From the NCBI GenBank assembly GCA_021809525.1, contig JAKAYU010000002.1:1-53990 (forward strand): 53,990 nt of DNA, in the 5' to 3' direction. This DNA comes from Pseudomonadota bacterium. Lineage in GTDB: Bacteria > Pseudomonadota > Gammaproteobacteria > Steroidobacterales > Steroidobacteraceae. Positions 35,155-43,598 of this stretch are shown piece by piece; position 1 is the first letter of the stretch; the number at the start of each line of letters is the position of its first letter. The notes beneath the pieces were generated by a model, which saw nothing but the letters and a program-made list of their open reading frames with translations, was not told the origin of the DNA and searched no databases. Made by a program: the position numbers and the translations under genes.

Positions 35155-35469
35155 ATGGCGAAAAAGGGTAGCGCTCCGACCAAGTCGGAAGTCCTGACTC
35201 AAATTTCCAAAGACACGGGGCTCTCGCGCAAGCAGGTCGGCAGCGTGTTCGATTCGCTGAACGGCGTGATGAAGAAGAGCCTGCGCAGCAATGGCCTGTT
35301 CACCATGCCTGGGCTGCTGAAAATGAAGGTCGTGAAGAAGCCGGCCACGAAGGCACGAGAGGGCGTCAACCCGTTCACGGGCGAGAAAATGATGTTCAAG
35401 GCAAAGCCGGCCAGCAAGAAGGTTCGGGTGATGCCGCTGAAGAACCTCAAGGCGATGGTCAATTCCTGA
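35155..35469 (+). CDS. HU-like DNA-binding protein
   Basis: 104 residues, strongly basic. MAKKGSAPTKSEVLTQISKDTGLSRKQVGSVFDSLNGVM is the HU/IHF N-terminal helix pair. The arm region (FTMPGLLKMKVVKKPATKAREGVNPFTGEKMMFKAKPASKKVRVMP) ends with a GVNPFTGE turn and lysine-rich C-terminus instead of the usual PxR intercalating tip. This short HU-like type is known in Xanthomonadales and relatives. It is probably an abundant nucleoid protein, in line with the strong ribosome site GAGGAG, the AT-rich promoter and the terminator after it. Confidence 0.9.
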   Translation: MAKKGSAPTKSEVLTQISKDTGLSRKQVGSVFDSLNGVMKKSLRSNGLFTMPGLLKMKVVKKPATKAREGVNPFTGEKMMFKAKPASKKVRVMPLKNLKAMVNS

Positions 35470-35493
35470 TCGCGTTCGAGATGTAAAGTTCGG

Positions 35494-35523
35494 CGGGGTT
35501 CGCGGAGCGAACCCCGTTCATTT
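35494..35523 (+). terminator. Intrinsic terminator after the HU-like gene
   Basis: A perfect 10-base-pair stem CGGGGTTCGC / GCGAACCCCG (35494-35503 with 35507-35516) with a GGA loop is followed by TTCATTT. The T-tract is interrupted but the position, 25 bases after the stop, fits. The convergent hydrolase gene ends at 35551, so it may serve both directions. Confidence 0.75.
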
Positions 35524-35550
35524 CGTGGCGCTCGGCGCGGCCGGCGCCGC

Positions 35551-36207
35551 TCAGAGGTCGCGATTCATGAACTGCACGACCGCCTCGCGCAACTCGTGCA
35601 GCCGCCCATGGAAGAAGTGCCCCGCCCCTGCAAAGGTGCGCAGCACGGGCGGATTCGCCTGCCGCGCCGCCCATTGCAGCACGTCGGCCGGCTCGATCAC
35701 TTCGTCGGCATCGCCCTGGGCCAGCATCCAGGGGCAGCGCGGCGGGGGCACCCCATCCATCGAGACCCGCCCGACGCCCGGCGCCACGAGCACCAGTCGC
35801 GCCGGAGAGGCGCGCGCTGCGGCCCGCACGGCGACCGCCCCGCCGAAGGAAAAGCCGGCGAGCCACAGCACCGCGGCAGGCCAGCGCGTGCGGCCGTAAG
35901 CGATTGCCGCGAGCGCATCCTCGGTCTCGCCGCGACCCTCGTCATAGGCTCCGGCGCTCGAGCCAACTCCACGGAAATTGAAGCGCACCACCGGGGCACC
36001 GCATTCCTCGAAGGCGCGCGCCAGTGTGTACGCCACCTTGTTGTCGAGGGTCCCGCCATAGAGCGGATGCGGATGGCAGACGACACCGAAGGCGGCCGGC
36101 GCGGCAGATTCGCTCGCGCCGTTGTCCGCCACCGGCGTCTCGACCAGAGCCTCCAGATCGCCGGCCGGCCCGGGGATGACCCGTCGTTCGGCGCGGGGCA
36201 GCTTCAC
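35551..36207 (-). CDS. Alpha/beta hydrolase
   Basis: 218 residues. The nucleophile elbow is [10 protein letters not shown], the acid is in AQGDADEVI, and the catalytic His is in [29 protein letters not shown] and [22 protein letters not shown] match the CPH-type family of small serine hydrolases common in Proteobacteria, whose substrates are unknown. It has no signal peptide. The start is GTG at 36207, overlapping the htpG stop by four bases (GTGA), so it is expressed with the chaperone and may be induced by heat. Confidence 0.88.
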   Translation of the reverse strand: MKLPRAERRVIPGPAGDLEALVETPVADNGASESAAPAAFGVVCHPHPLYGGTLDNKVAYTLARAFEECGAPVVRFNFRGVGSSAGAYDEGRGETEDALAAIAYGRTRWPAAVLWLAGFSFGGAVAVRAAARASPARLVLVAPGVGRVSMDGVPPPRCPWMLAQGDADEVIEPADVLQWAARQANPPVLRTFAGAGHFFHGRLHELREAVVQFMNRDL

Positions 36208-38120
36208 GCGGCGTGGCCTGTCGCGAGCTCGACCAGCAGCCGGTTGAGCCGCTGGACGAAATCGGCGGGATTGCCGAGTTCACCGCCCTCGGCGAGCTCC
36301 GCCTGCTCGTAGAGCAGCAGCGCGAGCGCCGCGAAACGTCCGGAATCGGCGAGGCCGTCGAGGTATTTCACCAGTGGATGTGCCGGATTAAGCTCCAGGG
36401 CCGGCTTGGACTGCGGCACGCTCTGTCCCGCAGCGGCGAGGATCTTGCGCATGCCGGCGCCCAGATCGTGCTCGTCGCGCACCAGACAGGCCGGAGAGTC
36501 CTTCAGGCGGGTGCTCGGCCGCACCTCCAGCACGCGCTCGCCGAGTGCGTCCTTCACGCGCTTCAGCAGCCCCTTGCTCTCCTTCAGCGCCGCATCGCGC
36601 TCGCGCCGGTCCGCCTCGCTCTCCAGGGCGCCGAGCTCGAGTTCCCCGCGGGCCGCATCCTTGAAGCGCTTGCCCTCGAAATCCTCAAGCTGCCCCATCA
36701 TCCACTCGTCAATGCGGTCCCCGAGCAGCAGCACCTCCACGCCGCGCTCGGCCAGGCGCTCGATGTAGGGGCTGCGGCGCGCCGCGGCGACGCTTTCTGC
36801 CGCGATGTAATAGATCCGCTCCTGGCCTGGCTTCATCCGCGTCACGTACTGCGTGAGGCTCACCACGGGCTCATCGCCCGCCTCGTGCGTGCTCGCAAAG
36901 CGCAGCAGCGGCAGCAGCGCGGCGCGATTGGCCGCGTCCTGACCGACACCCTCCTTGAGTACCAGACCGAATTCCTTCCAGAACGCGGTGTATTTCTCCG
37001 GCTCGTCCTGCGCCAGCTTGGCGAGCATGTCGAGCACGCGCTTGGTGAGGCTGCCGCGGATCGCCTCGACCTCCGGTTCGCGCTGCAACAGCTCACGCGA
37101 GACGTTCAGCGGCAGATCGCTCGAGTCGACCACGCCCTTGACGAAGCGCAGATACAGCGGCAGGAACTGCTCGGCTTCGTCCATGATGAACACGCGCTTG
37201 ACGTACAGCTTCAGCCCATGCGCCGCCTCGCGCTGCCACAGGTCGAAGGGCGCGCGCCCCGGGATGTAGAGCAGGCTGGTGTACTCGCGCTTGCCCTCGA
37301 CGCGATTGTGGCTCCAGGCGAGCGGTTCGGTGAAATCGTGCGCCAGGTGCTGATAGAACTGGCGGTACTCCTCCTCCGTGATCTCGCTGCGCGGCCGCAC
37401 CCACAGCGCGGTGGCCTGATTGACCGTCTCGTACTCGAGGGAGGCCTCACCTTCCTTGCGCATGCGCACGGGAAAGGCGATGTGGTCCGAATACCGGCGG
37501 ATGAGCGTGCGCAGCCGGAAGGGGTCGGCGAACTCCTTCGCCTCGGGCTTCAGATGCAGCTTGACCGCCGTCCCGCGTGCCTCGCGCGTCACCGTCTCGA
37601 CGGTGAACTCTCCGTCAGCGCGCGACTCCCAGCGCACGGCGGCTGCGGCCGGCTGCCCCGCCCGGCGCGAGAGAACTTCGACCCGGTCCGCGACGATGAA
37701 TGCCGAGTAGAAGCCCACGCCGAACTGGCCGATCAGCTGGGCGTCCTTCTGGCGGTCGCCCGAGAGCGAGCGGAAGAACTCGGCGGTGCCCGAACGTGCG
37801 ATGGTGCCGAGATTGGCGATGGCCTCCTCGCGCGTCATGCCGATGCCGTTGTCGATGACCGTGACCGTGCCCGCCTCGGGGTCCGACTCGACGCGGATAG
37901 CGAGTTCCGGGTCGCTCTCGAGCAGCTCCGGCGCACCGATCGCGGCGAAGCGCAGCCGGTCATTGGCGTCCGAGGCGTTCGAGATCAGCTCGCGCAGGAA
38001 GATCTCCCTGTGGCTGTACAGGGAGTGGATCATGAGCTTCAGCAACTCGCGCACCTCCGCCTGAAAACCGTGCGTCTGGCGGTCGGAAGCTGTGCTCGAT
38101 GGGATCTCTGGGCTCGTCAC
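36204..38120 (-). CDS. htpG: Molecular chaperone HtpG (Hsp90)
   Basis: 638 residues from the GTG at 38120. The N-terminal ATPase has [43 protein letters not shown] and [15 protein letters not shown]. The middle domain has the conserved catalytic-arginine region ([11 protein letters not shown]), and the C-terminal dimerisation domain ends with a leucine-rich helix. It is an ATP-driven chaperone of the cytosol. The GTG is preferred over ATG 38153 because AGGAG lies six bases upstream and because ATG 38153 would fall inside the predicted heat-shock promoter. Confidence 0.96.
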   Translation of the reverse strand: MTSPEIPSSTASDRQTHGFQAEVRELLKLMIHSLYSHREIFLRELISNASDANDRLRFAAIGAPELLESDPELAIRVESDPEAGTVTVIDNGIGMTREEAIANLGTIARSGTAEFFRSLSGDRQKDAQLIGQFGVGFYSAFIVADRVEVLSRRAGQPAAAAVRWESRADGEFTVETVTREARGTAVKLHLKPEAKEFADPFRLRTLIRRYSDHIAFPVRMRKEGEASLEYETVNQATALWVRPRSEITEEEYRQFYQHLAHDFTEPLAWSHNRVEGKREYTSLLYIPGRAPFDLWQREAAHGLKLYVKRVFIMDEAEQFLPLYLRFVKGVVDSSDLPLNVSRELLQREPEVEAIRGSLTKRVLDMLAKLAQDEPEKYTAFWKEFGLVLKEGVGQDAANRAALLPLLRFASTHEAGDEPVVSLTQYVTRMKPGQERIYYIAAESVAAARRSPYIERLAERGVEVLLLGDRIDEWMMGQLEDFEGKRFKDAARGELELGALESEADRRERDAALKESKGLLKRVKDALGERVLEVRPSTRLKDSPACLVRDEHDLGAGMRKILAAAGQSVPQSKPALELNPAHPLVKYLDGLADSGRFAALALLLYEQAELAEGGELGNPADFVQRLNRLLVELATGHAA

Positions 38121-38151
38121 GGTCCACTCCTGATTCTCTGCGGAGCGGAGC

Positions 38152-38179
38152 ATTTTGGGCGCGGCGGGCGGAATTTCAA
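38152..38179 (-). promoter_or_regulatory. Candidate sigma32 (heat-shock) promoter of htpG
   Basis: Read leftward, TTGAAA (plus 38174-38179) is followed after 14 bases by CCCAAAAT (38152-38159). This fits the sigma32 pattern of CTTGAAA and CCCCATNT in six of seven and six of eight positions, with the first base of the -35 being A. It lies about 32 bases upstream of the htpG GTG. htpG is a classic sigma32 gene. Confidence 0.6.
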
Positions 38180-38281
38180 TGCATCCCAGGGCCGGACCGG
38201 GCCGCCCGAGCGCATGACGGGCACCCCCGGCGGCAGCGCGCGGCGTTCAGATCCGGGATTTGGGCCGGGCGATCGGGCAGA

Positions 38282-38434
38282 TCAGGCCGGCAGGCGCAGC
38301 CATTGGCCGATCAGGCTGCCCCAGGCAGGCGGCGGCGGCAAGGCGGTCAGCTCCTCGAGCGCCGCGCGGGCGATATGGCCGAGAGCGGCCACCAGATCAT
38401 CGAGCTCGTCCCACCAGAGCATGACGCATTCCAT
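38282..38434 (-). CDS. Unrecognised 50-residue protein
   Basis: Sequence begins MECVMLWWDELDDLVAALGHI and ends GSLIGQWLRLPA. It is mostly one amphipathic helix with a proline-rich break (LPPPPAW). GGGAGA lies before the ATG at 38434. It starts 16 bases after the stop of the 86-residue gene on the same strand, suggesting a two-gene unit. No family is recognised. It may be a small regulatory or membrane-associated protein; being non-coding is possible. Confidence 0.45.
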   Translation of the reverse strand: MECVMLWWDELDDLVAALGHIARAALEELTALPPPPAWGSLIGQWLRLPA

Positions 38435-38450
38435 CAGGGCTCTCCCGCGC

Positions 38451-38711
38451 TCAATGATTCGGCGGACTCGGCGGGCCGGTGAGCGGCGAGGCTTGCGCGG
38501 CCGGCTCCTCGCTCCACGCATTGCGCATGCGCTCGGCCCAGTTCTTGTAGTTCGACCAGGTATTGAGATTGCGGGTGATGGCATCGTGGCGGGCGCGAAC
38601 GTTCTGCATGCGTTCGACCCAGCTCGGGAACGATGCGCTCGCCGCACCGTTGCCGTCGGCCTCCTCTGGAGCGCCGGATGGAACGCCGCGCTCCCTGAAC
38701 GATGAACTCAT
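38451..38711 (-). CDS. Unrecognised 86-residue protein with a repeated W-x-ERM-x-N motif
   Basis: The protein has an acidic, disordered N-terminus, a helical middle and a proline-rich end (PLTGPPSPPNH). WVERMQN at residue 31 and WAERMRN at residue 58 are near-identical, 27 residues apart. RARHDAITRNLNTWSNYKN joins them, so the core may be two copies of a helix. GAGGTG precedes the ATG at 38711. Biased composition and a credible ribosome site argue it is real; no family is recognised. Confidence 0.55.
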   Translation of the reverse strand: MSSSFRERGVPSGAPEEADGNGAASASFPSWVERMQNVRARHDAITRNLNTWSNYKNWAERMRNAWSEEPAAQASPLTGPPSPPNH

Positions 38712-38886
38712 GGACGCACCTCGGACAACGGGAGTCCAGGGTACGTTGCGCGCGCTCCGTGCGCAGGTACTGGTTCACAGCCGTCCGCTCTCCCCGACGG
38801 TGGAAAACCGAAATGCCCGGCTTATGAAACATTCAAAACCATTATGTCACATGCACGGGGAACATCCGCCGCGGCCGCGCCCGCCG

Positions 38887-40272
38887 CTAGGCGACCAGCC
38901 GGTACACGGGACGATAGACACTTCCCGGCAGCTTCATCCGCCCCTGCTCGACGAACGCTGCGAGCAGCTCATCGAGCAGGCGCATGATCTCCCTGTCGCC
39001 GGCGAGCTCGTACGGGCCGAGCCGTTCGATCGCGTGAATGCCCTGCTCCTTGACGTTGCCGGTGACGATGCCGGAGAAGGCCCGGCGCAGATTGGCCGCC
39101 AGCTCGTGCACGGGCTGCCCGCGGCCGAGCGCGAGCGCGCGCATCGACTGATGCGTGACTTCGAACGGATGCTGAAATTCCGGCCGGATCGACAGCAGCC
39201 AGTTGAAGTTGTACGAGTCCTTGCGCTGGTGGCGGAATTCACGCACCGCCTCGATGCCGCGCACCATGTGCCGGCCGACTTCGGCCGGATCGTCGATGAC
39301 GATAGTCAGGCGGGCGAGCGCCGCTTCGCCGAGCGTGCCACGGATGAAGCGGCGGACATGCTCGAAATAGCCCGCGCTCGTGTGCGGCCCGGTGAGCACT
39401 ACCGGGAAGGGCTGTTCGCGGTTGGCCGGGTCGAGAAGAATGCCGAGCAGATAGAGGATCTCCTCCAGCGTGCCCGCCCCGCCCGGCAGCACCACGATGC
39501 CGTGCGCGAAGCGCACGAATGCCTCGAGACGCTTCTCGATGTCCGGCATGATGACCAGGTGATTGACGATCGGATTGGGCGGCTCGGCCGCGATGATGCC
39601 GGGCTCGGTGATGCCGATGTAGCGGCCATGCCCGATGCGCTGCTTGGCGTGCCCGATGGTTGCACCCTTCATCGGTCCTTTCATCGCTCCGGGACCGCAG
39701 CCGGTGCACACGTCGAGCCCGCGCAGACCGAGCTCATAGCCGACGCGCTTGGAGTACTTGTACTCCTCGTTGCCGATCGAGTGCCCGCCCCAGCAGACCA
39801 CGAGATTGGGGCGCGCCTTGCATTCGAGCATCTGGGCATTGCGCAGGATGTGAAAGACCGCGTTCGTGATGGAAGCCGAATCACTCAGCTCGAACCGGCC
39901 AGGCGCCAGGATCTCATTCGAGGTGAACACCACGTCGCGCAGCACGGCGAACAGATGCTCCTTGATGCCACGGATCATCTGGCCGTCGACGAAAGCGGCG
40001 CCCGGGGCGTGGTGCATCTCCAGGCGGATTCCCCAGGGCTGGCGCATGATGCGGATGTCGAAGTCGCGGTAGCGGTCGAAGATCTCCTTGGCGTTGTCCG
40101 TATCGGCACCGCTGTTGAGCACCGCCAGCGCGCACTTGCGGAACAGCGGGTACAGACCGCCCTGCCCGGAGTCGAGCAGCTTGGCGATTTCCGCCTGAGA
40201 CAGGTTTTCGAGACTTCCGCGGGGGTGAACGCGCGCTGCGATGAATTCGGGCTCGAGGTCGTTGTTTTCCAT
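38887..40272 (-). CDS. ppnN: Nucleotide 5'-monophosphate nucleosidase PpnN
   Basis: 461 residues, the length of Escherichia coli PpnN (YgdH). The LOG-family catalytic motif is VVLPGGAGTLEEIL, preceded by GLDVCTGCGPGAMKGPMKGA. The long N-terminal regulatory domain (ARVHPRGSLENLSQAEIAKLL) and the C-terminal domain (DSYNFNWLLSIRPEFQHPFEVTHQSM) are PpnN-specific. It splits purine and pyrimidine monophosphates into base and ribose 5-phosphate and is known to bind ppGpp. It is transcribed leftward and likely follows the L,D-transpeptidase gene. Confidence 0.94.
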   Translation of the reverse strand: MENNDLEPEFIAARVHPRGSLENLSQAEIAKLLDSGQGGLYPLFRKCALAVLNSGADTDNAKEIFDRYRDFDIRIMRQPWGIRLEMHHAPGAAFVDGQMIRGIKEHLFAVLRDVVFTSNEILAPGRFELSDSASITNAVFHILRNAQMLECKARPNLVVCWGGHSIGNEEYKYSKRVGYELGLRGLDVCTGCGPGAMKGPMKGATIGHAKQRIGHGRYIGITEPGIIAAEPPNPIVNHLVIMPDIEKRLEAFVRFAHGIVVLPGGAGTLEEILYLLGILLDPANREQPFPVVLTGPHTSAGYFEHVRRFIRGTLGEAALARLTIVIDDPAEVGRHMVRGIEAVREFRHQRKDSYNFNWLLSIRPEFQHPFEVTHQSMRALALGRGQPVHELAANLRRAFSGIVTGNVKEQGIHAIERLGPYELAGDREIMRLLDELLAAFVEQGRMKLPGSVYRPVYRLVA

Positions 40273-40288
40273 CAGGAACCGGACGGGG

Positions 40289-40831
40289 TCAAGGCTGGAT
40301 GTCGATGCGCATGCCGTCGCGGGTCATCATCCAGATCTGCATCATGTCGGCGTCGGACACGGCGATACAGCCGTCGGTCCAATCGCTGTGCAGATAGTAC
40401 GACAGCGGGCTGTTCAATCGGTTCGGCAGGCCGTGGATCATGATTTCCCCGCCCGGCTGCCAGTCGTGCGCGCGCGCGCGAGAGAGATCGGCCCGGTTGG
40501 GATAGGAAATCTGGATCGACAGGAAGAATTCACTGCGCGGATCACGCCGTATCAGCCGATACCAGCCCACGGGGGTGCGATAATCACCGGAGCGCTCTTT
40601 CGGCCCGTTCGGCATCAGACCCAAGTGGATCCTGAACGACCGCACCACCTTGTCGCCGTTCATCAAGTACAGCCGCCGCGCTGACTTCTTCACCAGGACG
40701 TATTGCACGTGCGGCAAGTGCGGGTCCGCGAGCAGCGGGACTCGGCCGACCCGAGGCGCGGGCGCGGCGTATGCAAGCGCGGCGACGGACGCGAGCGCCG
40801 CGGCTGTCAAGATGATTTTCGGCAGACGCAT
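40289..40831 (-). CDS. L,D-transpeptidase (YkuD domain), periplasmic
   Basis: 180 residues. A signal peptide at about 1-22 (MRLPKIILTAAALASVAALAYA) is followed by the YkuD fold: VKKSARRLYLMNGDKVVRSFRIHLG, TPVGWYRL, IMIHGLPNR and the active-site segment SDWTDGCIAVSD with the nucleophilic cysteine. It matches the ErfK/YafK-like group, which forms or cleaves L,D-linkages in peptidoglycan or attaches lipoproteins. The lytic transglycosylase upstream gives a cell-wall context. Confidence 0.92.
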   Translation of the reverse strand: MRLPKIILTAAALASVAALAYAAPAPRVGRVPLLADPHLPHVQYVLVKKSARRLYLMNGDKVVRSFRIHLGLMPNGPKERSGDYRTPVGWYRLIRRDPRSEFFLSIQISYPNRADLSRARAHDWQPGGEIMIHGLPNRLNSPLSYYLHSDWTDGCIAVSDADMMQIWMMTRDGMRIDIQP

Positions 40832-40870
40832 GCGTGCATTATAAACATCGCACGAGCCGCGCGGTGCCGG

Positions 40871-43120
40871 TCAGCCGGCGGCGCGCGTCGGGACGATGCG
40901 TGGAATCACCAGTGGGGTTCCGGGGTGCAGGGTAAAGAAATCGGTATTCGGGTTGTACTGGCGCAGCAGCCACGCCGGCAGCCCGTCGAAGCGCTGCGTC
41001 AGCGTCCACAACGAATCGCCGCTGCGGGTCACGTAGGAGCGCGTGCCGTCGATGCGGTGGCTGGCGAAGTAGCTCGCCTCCAGAGCACGGTGATAGGCGA
41101 TTCGCCGCTGCTCGAACTGCTGCGGGGTCACATGCCGGAAGTCCAGCCTGATCCGCTCCCCGATACGCACCGGCTGGCTGAAGGCCAGATGATTGATGCG
41201 GCGCAGGTCCATGGCGCTCACGTTCAGCCATTCGGCGTAATAGCCGAGCGACTCCGCCGCGGCGACCCGGATCGTGCCATTGGGCGCCACCGTGTAATCC
41301 GTCGGATCGACGCTGTCCGCCGGGACGCCCTCGGGGCCGAGCATCGGGCCGAGCGCCTCGGCCTGGTTGGCCGAGACGGGCTGAGGATCGCTCGCGGAAT
41401 CCGCGCGCGTGCCAGGAGTGCCGAGCCGTGCATCCGCCAGTGCCTGATTCGGGCCCGACGCCAGCCGCGATGCCGCGGGCGGCAGCGCCACGCGGTCAGC
41501 CGCGGCATTGGCGGCGAGGACCGTACCGGCGGGCGGCCGCAGTGCGTGAGTCGCCGCCGGAAGATCATCGGCCGTGAGCGTCGCGGCGGTGCCCGGCAGA
41601 TGCAGCGGCTCGCCAATGCGCAGCACGCTGTTGAGCGCAATGTCATTGAGCCGGGCAAGCACCCAGGGACTCACGCCAAAGCGCACCGCGATGCCCGAGA
41701 GCGTGTCGCCCGGCTGAACCCGATAGACCGCCGGCCGCGCCATGGGCGGCCCTGCCGCAGCCGCCAGCTGCACCGGGGGCCGGCTCACGCCCGGCAGCCG
41801 CAGACGCTGCCCGGCGCGCAGCACCCCGTTCACGGGCATCCCGTTGAAGCGGGCCAGCGCCCAGATGTCCAGGTGATAACGGGCGGCGATGCCCGAAAGG
41901 GTGTCACCCCAGCGCACGCGGTACACGGGAGGCCGCAACTGCTCCGCGAGGAGCGCCTGCGGCCCGAGGCGCGCGCTGAGCTGCGCCACGCTCCAATCCG
42001 GCCCGCTCTCCGGTAAGCGCAGTCGATATCCCTTCGGCACATCGAGCTCGCCGTCCCAGACCGGCGGCAGCAGCGCCGGGTTGAGCTCGCGCAGTTTCGC
42101 AGGGGTGACCCTGAGTGCCCCCTCGATCGAGGCCACCGAGACGTAGCCCGGCAGCGTCACCTCGTGGAAGTGCTCCTCCGGCAGCCTGTGCAGGCGGCCG
42201 AAGTAGCGTTGGGCATGCTGTTCGACGTACAGCGCAGCGAGAAACGACACATAGAAATTACGCGAGGCGAACCCAAATGTCGGGGCGTGGTAGCGCGCGA
42301 CGATGGTGGCGATATTCCGGGTGCCGAGAGTGTGAACCGCGCGCAGCATGCCGGCCACACCCTGATTGTAGGCCGTGATGGCCAGCGGCCACGTACCCAG
42401 GACCCGATAGTTGTAGGCGAGCAGCTGCGCTGCCGCCACGGTGGCGCTGAACGGATCGAACCGCTGATCGATCGCCGCGCCGATGCGCAGGAAAGGCCGC
42501 GCCGTGCCCGGCATGAACTGCCACAGGCCCGCCGCGCCGTCCTTGGAGTACGCGCGCGGGTTGTAGGATGACTCCACCAGCGGCAGCGCGGCCAACTGCG
42601 CCGGCAGGCCTTGCTCGGCGAGTGCGCGTGCAATGGCATGATGCCACGCGCCGGAGCGGATCAGCCCCGCCCTGAAGCGGTTGGACTGGCCGAGTTGGAA
42701 GCGGATGTCGTCCGCCGCCTCGCGCAGCCGCGCCGCACTGACATGCGGCCCCCATAAGCCAAGAATGCGCCGCTCTTGCGGCGTCAGCGGCCGCACTCCC
42801 GCCGCGATGCTGCGCAGTTCGGCGGCGAGCCGGTCACGCTCGGCATTGACCATGTGTTGACGCTCCCACGGCGAGCTACCGGGAGCGAAATGTACGGTCG
42901 CATAGACGACGCCGAGGTTGTTCGGGTCATGGAGAAAGCCCGCGTTGGTATCGATCTGCGTGTAGACGCGGATCCAGAAATCCACCGCCGGACGCAGCTG
43001 CGGCGGACAGGGTAGTGCCGCATCGGCCGCAAACGCCTGGGCCGTGAACGCGATCAGGAAACTCACCCAGAACAGGCGTAACACGCCGGGCACCGGCCTG
43101 GCATCACCCGTCGATTTCAT
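40871..43120 (-). CDS. LysM-containing lytic transglycosylase (MltD-like)
   Basis: 749 residues. A signal peptide spans about 1-31 (LFWVSFLIAFTAQAFA). The transglycosylase domain at about 160-300 has the catalytic Glu in LPLVESSYNPRAYSKDGAAGLWQFMPGTA and the AITAYNQGVAGM segment. It is followed by two clear LysM repeats (YRVRWGDTLSGIAARY and YRVQPGDTLSGIAVRF) and two weaker C-terminal ones (YTVAPNGTIRV; YVTRSGDSLWTLTQRF). It cleaves peptidoglycan glycan chains to 1,6-anhydromuropeptides. The AmpD substrate is thus produced by enzymes like this. It is larger than typical MltD (about 450 residues) owing to the long N-terminal region. Confidence 0.9.
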   Translation of the reverse strand: MKSTGDARPVPGVLRLFWVSFLIAFTAQAFAADAALPCPPQLRPAVDFWIRVYTQIDTNAGFLHDPNNLGVVYATVHFAPGSSPWERQHMVNAERDRLAAELRSIAAGVRPLTPQERRILGLWGPHVSAARLREAADDIRFQLGQSNRFRAGLIRSGAWHHAIARALAEQGLPAQLAALPLVESSYNPRAYSKDGAAGLWQFMPGTARPFLRIGAAIDQRFDPFSATVAAAQLLAYNYRVLGTWPLAITAYNQGVAGMLRAVHTLGTRNIATIVARYHAPTFGFASRNFYVSFLAALYVEQHAQRYFGRLHRLPEEHFHEVTLPGYVSVASIEGALRVTPAKLRELNPALLPPVWDGELDVPKGYRLRLPESGPDWSVAQLSARLGPQALLAEQLRPPVYRVRWGDTLSGIAARYHLDIWALARFNGMPVNGVLRAGQRLRLPGVSRPPVQLAAAAGPPMARPAVYRVQPGDTLSGIAVRFGVSPWVLARLNDIALNSVLRIGEPLHLPGTAATLTADDLPAATHALRPPAGTVLAANAAADRVALPPAASRLASGPNQALADARLGTPGTRADSASDPQPVSANQAEALGPMLGPEGVPADSVDPTDYTVAPNGTIRVAAAESLGYYAEWLNVSAMDLRRINHLAFSQPVRIGERIRLDFRHVTPQQFEQRRIAYHRALEASYFASHRIDGTRSYVTRSGDSLWTLTQRFDGLPAWLLRQYNPNTDFFTLHPGTPLVIPRIVPTRAAG

Positions 43121-43329
43121 TTACACCTCGAGCTACGCAGAATTTACCAGTTCACTCAATGTGTTGAGACTGCTTTAGCCATATCGCACAATCTAAAATG
43201 CTGGAATAACGTCGATTTTTCTTACATTCCTGCGCATCTGGACTCTCTGGAAACCTGTATCGCGCATCATCGCGCAAAGAATATGGGAAACCAGTTCGGA
43301 TAAGTGCACATTACGTCACATTCGTGCCG

Positions 43330-43577
43330 GGATACAGTGCCGATACGCAATGAGAGCGAGCTAGGACGATGACCTGGCACAGGTATTGCTGGTAATTGCG
43401 CACTTCGGGCCGCTCGCCGGCCCAAGGGGGAAGAGCAAGCGATAGCAAGGAAATTCCGAGAAAGCACGGGCTTGCTGCGCACACAGACGCATGCTGTACC
43501 GTGCCGACCGATAAAAACAAGAAGCACGACTCGATGCAAGCAAGCGACCGACCCCGCGCAAGCGGGGTCTTCTTTTT
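43330..43577 (+). ncRNA. Candidate small RNA upstream of the LysM transglycosylase
   Basis: The 478-base gap between two leftward genes holds a rightward intrinsic terminator at 43550-43577, which neither neighbour can use. The preceding 200 bases have no convincing frame on the plus strand. They contain a GGGCCG/CGGCCC hairpin (43407-43423) and an A-rich run (43511-43520). I cannot place the 5' end; no promoter is convincing. A- and T-rich sequence between 43140 and 43320 could hold regulatory sites for the leftward gene. It does not match RNAs I know. Confidence 0.3.
43550..43577 (+). terminator. Orphan intrinsic terminator, rightward
   Basis: A perfect 8-base-pair stem GACCCCGC / GCGGGGTC (43550-43557 with 43562-43569), loop GCAA, then TTCTTTTT. 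The T-tract defines a rightward direction. Both flanking genes are leftward, so the RNA it ends is unannotated. Confidence 0.8.
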
Positions 43578-43598
43578 CCGCAGGCCGCTGCGCTGCAC

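Noticed and set aside
36213-38705. 830-residue plus-strand frame across htpG
   Set aside because: Antisense to htpG, low-complexity composition and no recognisable motif; typical of GC-rich DNA.
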